Part shown: positions 34,955 through 43,244 of the stretch, piece after piece
Layout: the number at the start of each line of letters is the position of its first letter
Numbering within the stretch: the first letter of the stretch is position 1
Origin: Cyclobacteriaceae bacterium
GTDB taxonomy: Bacteria > Bacteroidota > Bacteroidia > Cytophagales > Cyclobacteriaceae
Reading direction: 5' to 3'
DNA: 64,000 nt
NCBI GenBank assembly: GCA_019638395.1
Contig: JAHBTX010000004.1
Span: 1 to 64,000, forward strand
Notes under the pieces: model-generated
Databases searched by the model: none
The model's input: only the letters and a program-made list of their open reading frames with translations
Told to the model about the DNA's origin: nothing
Position numbers and translations under genes: made by a program

Positions 34955-37858
34955 ATGAAACTAAAATTCGATAGCACACAACCTTACCAGACTCATGCAG
35001 TTTCGGCTATTGTCGATCTCTTCGATGGCCAACCCCTTGCTCAAGGTGATTTTACCGTAGAGATAAATGCATCAAATCGGGCAGAACAAAAAAGCATTTT
35101 TCAATCTGAACTTGGTATCGGAAATAATATTGTTATTAATGAAGAAGCTATCTACAAAAATCTAGCGGCAATTCAGGAACATAATGATCTCGACCCCATA
35201 AGCAAGGAAGATTTCATAAGCAACGGAATGAACTTTTCAGTTGAAATGGAAACTGGAACGGGAAAAACCTATGTGTATCTAAGAACAGTTTTCGAGTTAA
35301 ACCAAAAATACGGCTTCAAAAAATTCATCATTGTTGTTCCCAGCGTAGCCATTCGTGAAGGCACACTCAAGAATCTTGACATTACGCGTGATCACTTCTT
35401 GGCTCTATATAATAATGTTGAGTTCGAATACTTTGTGTACGATAGCAAGAAGCCAGGCAAGACCGCTCAGTTTGCCCGAAGTAATCAGTTGCAGGTGATG
35501 GTGATTAACATTGACGCCTTCAATAAGGATGTTAATAAGTTCAATCAGGAGTTGGATAAAACATTATGTGGCTTTAGCCCAAAGGAATTTGTTCAAGCTA
35601 CTAACCCGTTCGTAATAATAGATGAACCTCAAAGCGTTGACAACACACCAAAAGCGCAAGAGGCTATTCAATCGTTAAATCCATCATGCATTCTCAGATT
35701 CTCGGCAACACATAAAAACCTCTATAACTTAGTTTACAAACTCGATCCTGTTAAAGCTTACGAGCTTAGATTGGTAAAGCAAATAGTAGTGGCTTCGGTA
35801 ATGGGAGCCAATGCGCAAAATGATGGATACGTTAAGCTATTGGACGTTGACAATAAGAAAGGCATAAGGGCAAGAATAAGAATTCAAGTGCAGGGCAAGA
35901 GTGGTGTTGCTGAAAAGGATTTTTGGGTAACACAAAACACTGACCTGTTTACTCTTTCAAATGAAAGACCTGTTTACCAAAATGGTTTCGAGGTATTGGA
36001 TATTAGTGCGGAACCGGGAAATGAATACATTGACTTTACAGTTGGCAGATTATCAAAAGGTCAGGAGCGTGGTGGTATCAAAGAAGATTTGATGGATATT
36101 CAGATCAGGAATACCATCAAGAAGCACCTCGATAAAGAACTTCAGCTTAAAGGCCAAGGTATAAAAGTTTTGAGTTTGTTTTTCATTGATCGGGTAGCCA
36201 ACTATAGAAGTTATGATGAAAGCGGGGCAACTGTTAAGGGTAAATTTAACGTTGCTTTTGAGAACCATTACAAAGACCTGATAAAATTACCTCAATACAA
36301 AGAGCTTGATCAGTACTCTGTTGAGCAAATACATAACGGATATTTCTCTCAGGATAAGAAAGGAATTGTAAAAGATACAAACGGAAGCACTCAAGCGGAT
36401 GATGATACTTACTCTTTGATCATGAAGGACAAGGAGAAGTTACTTTCAATAGATGAACCTTTGAAATTCATTTTCTCACATTCAGCGTTACGAGAAGGTT
36501 GGGATAATCCGAATGTGTTTCAAATCTGCACGTTGAATGAGACTCGCTCCGTCTCTAAAAAACGTCAGGAGATTGGAAGGGGATTACGTTTGCCAGTCAA
36601 TCAAAATGGAGATCGTGTTTTTGATGACAACATTAATAAACTAACCATCGTTGCAAATGAAAGTTACGATGAGTTTGCTAAGAAGCTCCAAACGGAGTAT
36701 GAGGAAGATTGCGGTGTTACTTTTGGAAAGGTGCTCAAGCTTGCCTTTAAGGGCATCAGCCAATTGATCGGAGATGAAGAGGTGATTCTCAATAGAGAGC
36801 AGTCTGAAAGTATTTGGGAGAATCTCGTATCAAATGGAATACTCGATAATAGTGGTAAAATAAAGCCATCATTTAAACCTTCAGAAAGTGGCTTTACGTT
36901 GGGCTTGCCTGAAAGCTTTGCATCTATTGAGCCGGAAATAATTACTGTTCTCCAGAGTTATCAACTTGAAAGACACATCAAGTCCGATGAGGAACCGAAA
37001 CGACTTAAACTCAATAAGCAAATCTTTCTCGATCAAGAGTTTGAAAAACTCTGGAACAAGATTAAACACAGAACAACTTATCAGGTTGACTACAAGACTC
37101 CCAAGCTTGTTTCAAATTGTATTGATGCCATTAAGCGGATGGAGAAGATTGAACCTGTAACGATTAATTACAAAGAAGCTCAGCTTGGAGTGAAGGTTAA
37201 GGGAGTAACAACGGTAGAAACAAGAGCAAATATTCACAAAGTCGAGTACACTGGTGGCTTGCCAGACATTATAGCATATCTACAAAAACAAACTGAGTTA
37301 ACCCGAAAGACATTAGTTGATATTCTTACAGGGTGCGAAAGGTTAGCTGAGTTTGCGATTAACCCTCAAAAATTTATGGATGAAGTATCGTCCATCATAA
37401 ATCGAGAGCTTTATAAAGTGATGATTGATGGTATTAAGTATGAGAAGCTAACCATTGGTCAAACGGAATGGAGTATGCAGCTACTAAGGGAAGATGAATT
37501 GAAAGATTATTTCGAGCAATGTATGGCTGTAGAGAAGTCAATTTTTGATCGTGTTATCTATGAAAGTGAAATAGAGCGAAAATTCGCTGAAGACCTTGAC
37601 AAGCGCACCGACATAAAGTTGTTTGTTAAACTACCTAAGTGGTTCAGAGTGGAAACTCCAGTTGGTGAGTATATTCCAGATTGGGCTATCGTTAAACATA
37701 ATGATGAGACTATTTATTTGGTGCGTGAGACGAAGTCAACCAAGAACTTTGAGAAGCTGAGAAATACAGAGGCTGATAAGGTTAGGTGTGGAAGGAAACA
37801 CTTCGCGGCACTTGATGTCGACTTTGCAGTTGTTACTTCAGCCTCAGATATCGATTAA
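34955..37858 (+). CDS. Type III restriction subunit (Res)
   Basis: 967-aa restriction helicase-nuclease, the normal length for Res. Walker A METGTGKTYVY at about 98-108 and a DEPQ box (IIDEPQSVD, 223-226) are the Res-specific form of motifs I and II. FSATHKN is motif III and EIGRGLRLP motif VI. The C-terminus has the PD-(D/E)XK nuclease: IPDW (Asp909) and RETKS (Glu925, Lys927). With the preceding Mod it forms a complete type III enzyme that cuts near paired unmodified sites after ATP hydrolysis. The operon context with an SNF2 helicase and a zinc-hook ATPase is unusual for a plain type III system. Confidence 0.93.
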   Translation: MKLKFDSTQPYQTHAVSAIVDLFDGQPLAQGDFTVEINASNRAEQKSIFQSELGIGNNIVINEEAIYKNLAAIQEHNDLDPISKEDFISNGMNFSVEMETGTGKTYVYLRTVFELNQKYGFKKFIIVVPSVAIREGTLKNLDITRDHFLALYNNVEFEYFVYDSKKPGKTAQFARSNQLQVMVINIDAFNKDVNKFNQELDKTLCGFSPKEFVQATNPFVIIDEPQSVDNTPKAQEAIQSLNPSCILRFSATHKNLYNLVYKLDPVKAYELRLVKQIVVASVMGANAQNDGYVKLLDVDNKKGIRARIRIQVQGKSGVAEKDFWVTQNTDLFTLSNERPVYQNGFEVLDISAEPGNEYIDFTVGRLSKGQERGGIKEDLMDIQIRNTIKKHLDKELQLKGQGIKVLSLFFIDRVANYRSYDESGATVKGKFNVAFENHYKDLIKLPQYKELDQYSVEQIHNGYFSQDKKGIVKDTNGSTQADDDTYSLIMKDKEKLLSIDEPLKFIFSHSALREGWDNPNVFQICTLNETRSVSKKRQEIGRGLRLPVNQNGDRVFDDNINKLTIVANESYDEFAKKLQTEYEEDCGVTFGKVLKLAFKGISQLIGDEEVILNREQSESIWENLVSNGILDNSGKIKPSFKPSESGFTLGLPESFASIEPEIITVLQSYQLERHIKSDEEPKRLKLNKQIFLDQEFEKLWNKIKHRTTYQVDYKTPKLVSNCIDAIKRMEKIEPVTINYKEAQLGVKVKGVTTVETRANIHKVEYTGGLPDIIAYLQKQTELTRKTLVDILTGCERLAEFAINPQKFMDEVSSIINRELYKVMIDGIKYEKLTIGQTEWSMQLLREDELKDYFEQCMAVEKSIFDRVIYESEIERKFAEDLDKRTDIKLFVKLPKWFRVETPVGEYIPDWAIVKHNDETIYLVRETKSTKNFEKLRNTEADKVRCGRKHFAALDVDFAVVTSASDID

Positions 37859-37875
37859 TTTAAAGCTAAACCTAT

Positions 37876-38361
37876 ATGGCAAAAAAGCTAGAATTCTCAT
37901 ACGACAAAAATTCCCCGGAATCGTGGAAAAGGCATTTCATAAGATTACTAGATGACTTGAAGCATGATCGATTGACAGATGACGATATAGCGGAGGCATT
38001 TGCTGATTTTAATTTGAGTGATGATGACGCGAAAGAGTTGATGAATTTGTTCGGTTCAGCTGTCGTTAAAATGGAAAAACGGATATGGGTAGATAAAAAA
38101 TCTATGGCAGAAGTTCTGGGGGTTTCGGAAAAAACATTAGAGCGATTTAAAACGGATCATGCGAGTAAGCTTACGATAAATGAAACTCACAAAAAATTAG
38201 ACGGTAAGACACAACGATATCACATTAATAATTTTGCTGATGTTTATCGAAAGGTAAGAGATCAGGAGAGTTGGGAAGCGATAGTGAATAGACAAAATGA
38301 AGAGTTAGTCGCGAACCCCGCAAAGCCAAAAATCACGAAAAATAAAAAAAAGAAGGGCTAA
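37876..38361 (+). CDS. Small HTH-like protein closing the type III operon
   Basis: 161-aa protein. The N-terminal 60 residues are acidic (DDDIAEAFADFNLSDDDAKE). The middle reads like a winged helix: DKKSMAEVLGVSEKTLERFK, then a basic strand KLDGKTQRYHINNFADVYRK. The C-terminal tail is Lys-rich (KITKNKKKKG) and overlaps the terminator hairpin. It follows Res by 17 bases and is probably the last gene of the operon. DNA-binding regulator of the restriction genes is the simplest idea; no family name is certain. Confidence 0.55.
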   Translation: MAKKLEFSYDKNSPESWKRHFIRLLDDLKHDRLTDDDIAEAFADFNLSDDDAKELMNLFGSAVVKMEKRIWVDKKSMAEVLGVSEKTLERFKTDHASKLTINETHKKLDGKTQRYHINNFADVYRKVRDQESWEAIVNRQNEELVANPAKPKITKNKKKKG

Positions 38362-38377
38362 GTTTCCTTGCCCTTCT
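38351..38377 (-). terminator. Hairpin shared by convergent transcripts
   Basis: AGAAGGGC pairs with GCCCTTCT across 11 bases. On the minus strand it is followed by seven T residues, so it is a proper terminator for the gene at 38421-38762. The left arm lies inside the end of the plus-strand gene. Confidence 0.7.
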
Positions 38378-38420
38378 TCCTGAATAGCACACAACTTAAA
38401 GACTATTTTTGAGTGTTCGA

Positions 38421-38762
38421 TTAAGCTGCCTTTCCAATCTTTGATTTTACATCAGCTTTGGGCTCCTTCGCTTTCTTCACTCTGGGCAATTTCATACGAG
38501 TGAGTTGTACGAAATTGGCATAGTTTTCATCCGATAAAGGGTATTCTCCGAACAACTCTTGAGAGATAGCATGGTCAATTACTTTAACCACGCCTTTTGA
38601 CCCTGTCGTCATGGGGGTGTAGGTTCCATTTTCACCCAGTACCACGAAATCGTTTTTGCCTTTCTTTAGTGTAAGTAAAACGCTTAAGTTTTTCATTGTT
38701 AGTTTTGTGACGTTGAACATTTCGGAATTGGATTTTCCATTTCCGGCTGCTTTCATTTTCAA
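38421..38762 (-). CDS. Hypothetical protein (113 aa) of the right island core
   Basis: 113-aa basic protein with a beta-like middle (NDFVVLGENGTYTPMTTGSK) and a Lys/Ala-rich tail (KKAKEPKADVKSKIGKAA) resembling histone-like tails. No family recognised. Located downstream of the excisionase-like gene on the same strand, so part of the mobility core. The plus-strand R-M operon begins on its other side, the likely point of cargo insertion. Confidence 0.5.
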   Translation of the reverse strand: MKMKAAGNGKSNSEMFNVTKLTMKNLSVLLTLKKGKNDFVVLGENGTYTPMTTGSKGVVKVIDHAISQELFGEYPLSDENYANFVQLTRMKLPRVKKAKEPKADVKSKIGKAA

Positions 38763-38886
38763 TGGTTTTTGATTTCACTGGAACCATTCAAAAGACAGCA
38801 TGCCTACAAAAATTCCTACCAGTACGTTAGCTAACAATGCTAAAATAATTTGGGGTTTTGAGTCGGAAAAATATGGGATATATAGT

Positions 38887-39357
38887 TTACACTTTTATTT
38901 TAATAATCTCACCAGTAACCTCAGGGGTGACTTTTTCTACCCGAACAGATGCCCTGAAAGACTCAAGTTCCCCTACGGTGATCTTGACAACCTTATTATT
39001 GTACCTCTTTGTATTCAGCTTACCTTGACCTACCAGACGTTTGATTGTGCTCACGCTACAATCCAGATATGTAGCTGCATCTTCATAGCTTAACTCCCTA
39101 TCCAATTCCTTTTCCTTCATTCGTTCATCAAAGTCATGTCGACTAAATTCCTGTAAGGCTGATAATGCCGATTCAAAAAGCATCCGCTGGCATTGCACTA
39201 TGTGCTTGGCATCATAGCTATCAGTTTGTTGAAAGAGGATCAGCCAGACCTTTTCAAGATCATTCATTTTGACCTTGTCATTTTGCATAGCCTTGTACAT
39301 TTGCTCGTTTGAATCAAGCATAATGGGTATTTGTTTATCAGGACTTAGATATGTCAT
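38887..39357 (-). CDS. Excisionase-like HTH protein of the right island
   Basis: 156-aa protein. The C-terminal region LSYEDAATYLDCSVSTIKRL, then the wing GKLNTKRYNNKVVKITVGELESF, is an HTH_17/excisionase winged helix. The N-terminal 90 residues are helical and unassigned. It starts eight bases downstream of the recombinase, same strand, the classic int-xis arrangement. Expected function: directionality factor or repressor for the recombinase below. Confidence 0.78.
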   Translation of the reverse strand: MTYLSPDKQIPIMLDSNEQMYKAMQNDKVKMNDLEKVWLILFQQTDSYDAKHIVQCQRMLFESALSALQEFSRHDFDERMKEKELDRELSYEDAATYLDCSVSTIKRLVGQGKLNTKRYNNKVVKITVGELESFRASVRVEKVTPEVTGEIIKIKV

Positions 39358-39364
39358 ATTTCTT

Positions 39365-40525
39365 TCATTTAAGTTTAGCCATCCAATCGGTGGTTTGGAG
39401 TTTCATCTTTTCAGAATAGTAGAAAAGCATATCGCTGTTTGTCCAGCCACACCAACCCATAATTATATTGTGAGGAATTCCATTTAGCAATGCTCGAGTC
39501 GCGAACGTATGTCGACCCACTGAGGTGCAAAGCATATCATAGAAGGGAACCGTTACAAATTCATTTATATCTTTTCGATATCGTATTACTTCTGTCCATC
39601 CTAGTGTTTTACCAATTGACTGAATTCCCTTATTCACTTTTTGACCCGACATTTTGGGAGGATTTTTAAGGATATGTTTGATTGCATCGTGTATAGGTAT
39701 TTTAAACCTTACCTTAGTCTTCCGAGCTACTTTATCGATACAACCGTTGTGTATGTCAGTTTTGATATTAAGGTGGAAGTAATCACTATATCGCATTCCG
39801 GTATATATCAACACGAGGAAAATATTCTTGATACTTTCCTCGAACTCACTTTTGGGAGCGTAATCCGATAGTTCCTTAATTCTCTCATCAGTGAGAAAGA
39901 TAAAATCCGGTTTGAATGTTGGTTTACTTAGCCTCTTCCATTCTATTCTTGGCAGAGGGTAACCTCCATCCTGGCACCATGTAACAAAACGCTTAAAATT
40001 CTTGTACCGTGTATAACCAGTATTAGCGTTTACATTACCCCGAAACTCATCAAGAATTTCATGTAAATAAGGAACACGTATAACCTTGCATACACGATCA
40101 TTGTTTATGATGATCTTTTGAAGAAGCTCATATCGCCAACGCAACCCCCTATTCATCTTTGGCTGATTGGAGATAAAGTCTTTGAATGCTTCACTTAAGA
40201 GTGCAGAACTATAATCCGCTATTGAATTATCTATTACCGATTCTTCCGGCTGCTTTAGTAGCTTAAGTATTTCCTTAATTCGATCAACATCAATAGTTCC
40301 ATGCGCTCTTAAGTCACTCAGAATTGCATCATCCAATTGTTTCTTATGAATCAGTATTTGCTCATTAAGGTTCTGCCAATTACGCATTGACTTAGGCTTA
40401 ATCAATCCCTTGCTATCTATTGCGCTCTTTGGCACTTTAACATTAGTTGTATGAAATATTCTCTTTCTCTGATTTGAGAAATGAACCTTCACACAACCCA
40501 TATGATATATTATAGTACTCTCCAT
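39365..40525 (-). CDS. Tyrosine recombinase (integrase) of the right island
   Basis: 386-aa Bacteroidota-type recombinase. The N-terminal region has an arm-binding/SAM-like domain (KRIFHTTNVKVPKSAIDSKG). Catalytic residues: Arg in TGMRYSD; SVGRHTFAT, where the first His of the HxxR box is Ser; Trp in GWCGW at the H/W position; and Tyr in MLFYYSE. The second Arg is kept. Such His substitutions occur in some Bacteroidota recombinases, so activity is possible. It lies in the middle of the island, over 12 kb from either attachment repeat, because of cargo on both sides. It is clearly not a recent duplicate of the recombinase at 14880-16118. Confidence 0.88.
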   Translation of the reverse strand: MESTIIYHMGCVKVHFSNQRKRIFHTTNVKVPKSAIDSKGLIKPKSMRNWQNLNEQILIHKKQLDDAILSDLRAHGTIDVDRIKEILKLLKQPEESVIDNSIADYSSALLSEAFKDFISNQPKMNRGLRWRYELLQKIIINNDRVCKVIRVPYLHEILDEFRGNVNANTGYTRYKNFKRFVTWCQDGGYPLPRIEWKRLSKPTFKPDFIFLTDERIKELSDYAPKSEFEESIKNIFLVLIYTGMRYSDYFHLNIKTDIHNGCIDKVARKTKVRFKIPIHDAIKHILKNPPKMSGQKVNKGIQSIGKTLGWTEVIRYRKDINEFVTVPFYDMLCTSVGRHTFATRALLNGIPHNIIMGWCGWTNSDMLFYYSEKMKLQTTDWMAKLK

Positions 40526-40843
40526 TTAACTATGCTTTCCTGTTCTTGCTAAAATATACTGATCCGTATTCCCGTGACACTTTCTTATGAACGAATTCTA
40601 AAATAATCACAATACAAAAGTAGGTAGCATGTAGTTGGTAGAATACCGACAATGAAAGACGTTGTGAGACATCCATTAAAGAATTAAGTAGTCTAAAAAG
40701 AATAGGTTAGTCCCGATGGGTAAGAATGTCTCATATCGTCCGATAAAGTCGCTGTTCTAGGGTGTTGCTCTGAAGTAATTTTGTTCCCGGAATCATGCAT
40801 GAATCCAGGTTTAGAAGTCATAACGAATTAAAATTAAAACAAA
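40526..40843. other. Divergent promoter region, no gene seen
   Basis: 318 bases between the recombinase and the small-paralogue operon. I see A/T-rich promoter-like sequence before both starts but no exact TAnnTTTG, and no ORF or strong hairpin. A short tRNA D-arm-like phrase at 40631-40647 is not part of a tRNA. Confidence 0.4.
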
Positions 40844-41203
40844 ATGAAGCACAAGGAAAGAAAGAATCTTAACAAAAAAGTGTTAAAGAAAAACAGAATC
40901 AATTTCTACAGAGTTCAGGGAGCATCAATAGCTTTCATTGAATTCTTAAGCATGTCTAATAATTTCAATGAAATTGTCAGCATGTGGCGATGGCTAACAA
41001 CTGAATTTGAAGAGAACGGAGTTGAAGACCGAATGATATTTGCTTTTTTCAAGAATGCTGGGGAATGGGGGTATGATATTCAATCACTATCATCGAAGTT
41101 GATTAATTCTTTAATGATAGTCGATTGGGATGAATTAGAGGTTGGTTGGTTGCAAAGTCATTTTGCGATTGCCAGCACACTTAATGTTAAGCAACCAAAA
41201 TAA
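40844..41203 (+). CDS. Small hypothetical protein, paralogue 1 of the glucosyltransferase operon
   Basis: 119-aa protein with a very basic N-terminal tail (KHKERKNLNKKVLKKNR) and a helical body (VQGASIAFIEFLSMSN, IVSMWRWLTTEF, FAFFKNAGEWG). The body matches the next gene in order and spacing, so the two come from a duplication. No family recognised. It is the first of four plus-strand genes that end with the T4-type glucosyltransferase. Confidence 0.6.
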   Translation: MKHKERKNLNKKVLKKNRINFYRVQGASIAFIEFLSMSNNFNEIVSMWRWLTTEFEENGVEDRMIFAFFKNAGEWGYDIQSLSSKLINSLMIVDWDELEVGWLQSHFAIASTLNVKQPK

Positions 41204-41238
41204 AAATAATAAGCATTATAAAACTTAAACAAATTAAC

Positions 41239-41619
41239 ATGAACACTGAAGAAAAATTTGACTGGATGCAGGGTGAACCGATCCCGGAGTTATCTAAAAA
41301 TGATTACTTCAAAATGCAAGGAGCCACGATGGCCTTTATTGAAGCATTGTATTATTCAAATGATGAAAAGCTTATTCATCACCTATGGGAATGGTTATTG
41401 AATCAATATTATATCCATAAGATCGATGATGACCACCTCTTTACGTTTTTTAAAATGGCTCAACAAGATGGGTGCAATATTGAAAGAATTTTAAGCAGGT
41501 TATTTTCGATACTCTTCAATAATCGTACTGACATCGAAGATGATACACCCGAAAGGATAGCTTGTGCCCTTGGAAGTTCATACTTCACTGATGAAAACTC
41601 TAAACCTAACAAAGTATGA
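41239..41619 (+). CDS. Small hypothetical protein, paralogue 2 of the glucosyltransferase operon
   Basis: 126-aa protein sharing the blocks MQGATMAFIEALYYSN, HHLWEWLLNQYY and FTFFKMAQQDGCNI with the gene before it, but with an acidic rather than basic N-terminus. The charge swap suggests a heterodimer or divergent roles (inference). Its stop overlaps the start of the next gene (ATGA). Confidence 0.6.
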   Translation: MNTEEKFDWMQGEPIPELSKNDYFKMQGATMAFIEALYYSNDEKLIHHLWEWLLNQYYIHKIDDDHLFTFFKMAQQDGCNIERILSRLFSILFNNRTDIEDDTPERIACALGSSYFTDENSKPNKV

Positions 41620-42038
41620 AACCATCAACAATAAAAAGACACCAAGCCAGATTACAACAAGAATATCTTCAACTCGCAAAGTTTGAAGGAAGGATTGCTG
41701 TAGAGAATTGCCAAGACATTTGTACACCTCTTTTTTATAGTGAGAATATTTCCAAAGGAGATGCAATTCAAATACTCTCGGAAATATTAGAAATCATATC
41801 TGAGACAAGAGCTTTTAGAATGGCTGAGTTCTACGCTACACCAAACGACCACCATGCGTTCAATGAGCTTCATAAGGAAATGTTTACTGCCCGTCACGTT
41901 ATTCAGTTTGTTGATGGCGCACTTCCTGTGGTAGAAACACTGTATCATGCTCTCAATAAGATTGCAAACGGGATAAGAGAACTGTCATGGAATGCAGACC
42001 GTGAGCTTGTGGTGAATTATCAAATAAGCAAAAATTAA
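41616..42038 (+). CDS. Hypothetical protein (140 aa) upstream of the glucosyltransferase
   Basis: 140-aa helical protein, basic at the N-terminus (KRHQARLQQEYLQLAK). Its central HHAFNELHKEMFTARHVIQF has several His. No family recognised. It overlaps the previous gene by four bases and ends four bases before the glucosyltransferase ATG, so it is co-expressed with it. Confidence 0.6.
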   Translation: MKPSTIKRHQARLQQEYLQLAKFEGRIAVENCQDICTPLFYSENISKGDAIQILSEILEIISETRAFRMAEFYATPNDHHAFNELHKEMFTARHVIQFVDGALPVVETLYHALNKIANGIRELSWNADRELVVNYQISKN

Positions 42039-42042
42039 ACTT

Positions 42043-43119
42043 ATGAAAATAGCAGTTATTAGTTTAAACCAAAGAACGAAGCTTCAGGAACAGAACATTA
42101 GGTCACTAGAAGCAATATACCTCCGGCAATGGATAATGAAAACATTGAATTGTGAACACGTAGACTATGTGAGCACGAAGACGAAGCGAAGAATTCCCAT
42201 TGAAGATGTAGATTATTACAAGGATTCATTCTGCACAAATCTACTGGACTACGATCAGGTATTCGTTCACAATGACACCGATAATTTTATGGGAGGAGCT
42301 CTTCAGCGGCATACTATTAAGCAGATTAAAGAATTGTGTCAGTTTAAGGGAAGTATTTACTACTTCTACACCGACCCCAATTTGCATCTGCAAAATATGG
42401 CGAGAATCATTTATGATAGGCAAATTCGTGGCACGAAAACAGAGTTCAACACGGAATTACGGATAACCGAAGATGAGACTGTGAAATTTGCAAATTTGAA
42501 ATGGAAGATTATCTGGTGTGGTAAGAATTTTGAGGAATACTATAAAAACACCTACCTGAAATTAAAGCCATCCCTTCGTTGTCATGTCGCTCGTTCAAGA
42601 AATATCAAGGATTTCTTTGAGTTCATTTTTAAGTCAAGAATGAAAGAACTTCCAGAAAAAGCCCTTAGTCAACGTACCGTTGACATTACCTACTATGGGA
42701 ATTGGCGTCCAAAACGATTTCCGAAAATCAGATTATTTTTAACAAACGGCTTATCGAAACGAGTGATTGGGTTTGATAGTAAGAAAGTCACGTTGTCAAA
42801 TACAGAGTATTATGAGTATCTCAAACCGGAAGAACTTGGCCCGATGGTTCAGCAATCAATCGCAAGTATTGTCATTGGTGACCCAGATCACAATAATAAC
42901 ATCGTGACAGCCAGATTCTATGAAAACATACTTTTCAATGTGTGCTCCTTCATCGACTTAGAATATGACCCGGCAAAAGAGCTGTATAAATCTGATTTCC
43001 TAAAGGAGTTTATGTATGTGACTAATGGAACTGAATTGAGCAAAAAGATTCAGATGATAAAGGAAGATGAAGCATTGTTCAATAAAATTCTCAATCTGCA
43101 ACGTCTGGAGTTGAATTAA
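42043..43119 (+). CDS. Homologue of phage T4 DNA beta-glucosyltransferase
   Basis: 358-aa protein that I align, from memory, with T4 beta-glucosyltransferase (351 aa) over nearly its whole length. Shared blocks: N-terminal MKIAVISLN (T4 MKIAIINMG); LEAIYL with Glu23 (T4 Glu22); DYDQVFVHNDTDNFMGG; IYYFYTDPNL with Asp111 (T4 catalytic Asp100); YYGNWRPKR (the Arg loop); and VIGDPDHNNNIVTARFYENI with Arg291 and Glu294 (T4 Arg269/Glu272, UDP contacts). T4's enzyme transfers glucose from UDP-glucose to 5-hydroxymethylcytosine in DNA. All key residues seem kept. No hydroxymethylase gene is in the window, so the natural acceptor is open. It is the last gene of a four-gene operon with a terminator after it. 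Confidence 0.82.
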   Translation: MKIAVISLNQRTKLQEQNIRSLEAIYLRQWIMKTLNCEHVDYVSTKTKRRIPIEDVDYYKDSFCTNLLDYDQVFVHNDTDNFMGGALQRHTIKQIKELCQFKGSIYYFYTDPNLHLQNMARIIYDRQIRGTKTEFNTELRITEDETVKFANLKWKIIWCGKNFEEYYKNTYLKLKPSLRCHVARSRNIKDFFEFIFKSRMKELPEKALSQRTVDITYYGNWRPKRFPKIRLFLTNGLSKRVIGFDSKKVTLSNTEYYEYLKPEELGPMVQQSIASIVIGDPDHNNNIVTARFYENILFNVCSFIDLEYDPAKELYKSDFLKEFMYVTNGTELSKKIQMIKEDEALFNKILNLQRLELN

Positions 43120-43147
43120 TTTTCAATCTCTTGGTTTAAAATGGATA

Positions 43148-43179
43148 AACGGGCTCTTAAATAGAGTCCGTTTTTTTTT
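43148..43179 (+). terminator. Rho-independent terminator after the glucosyltransferase
   Basis: AACGGGCTC pairs with GAGTCCGTT (one mismatch) over a seven-base loop and is followed by nine T residues. It separates the glucosyltransferase operon from the GmrSD-like gene. Confidence 0.85.
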
Positions 43180-43244
43180 CGAGACAGCAATTTTTGATCA
43201 TTTGAGCTTATTTTCGTTACTTAAACTGGTACAATCTTGGAATT

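Noticed and set aside
27535-38361. DISARM system, because of the SNF2 helicase and a methyltransferase
   Set aside because: No DUF1998 (DrmB), DrmA helicase or PLD (DrmC) gene; Mod and Res are clearly type III.
40631-40647. GTAGTTGGTAGAATACC resembles a tRNA D-arm
   Set aside because: No anticodon or T-arm follows within tRNA distance.
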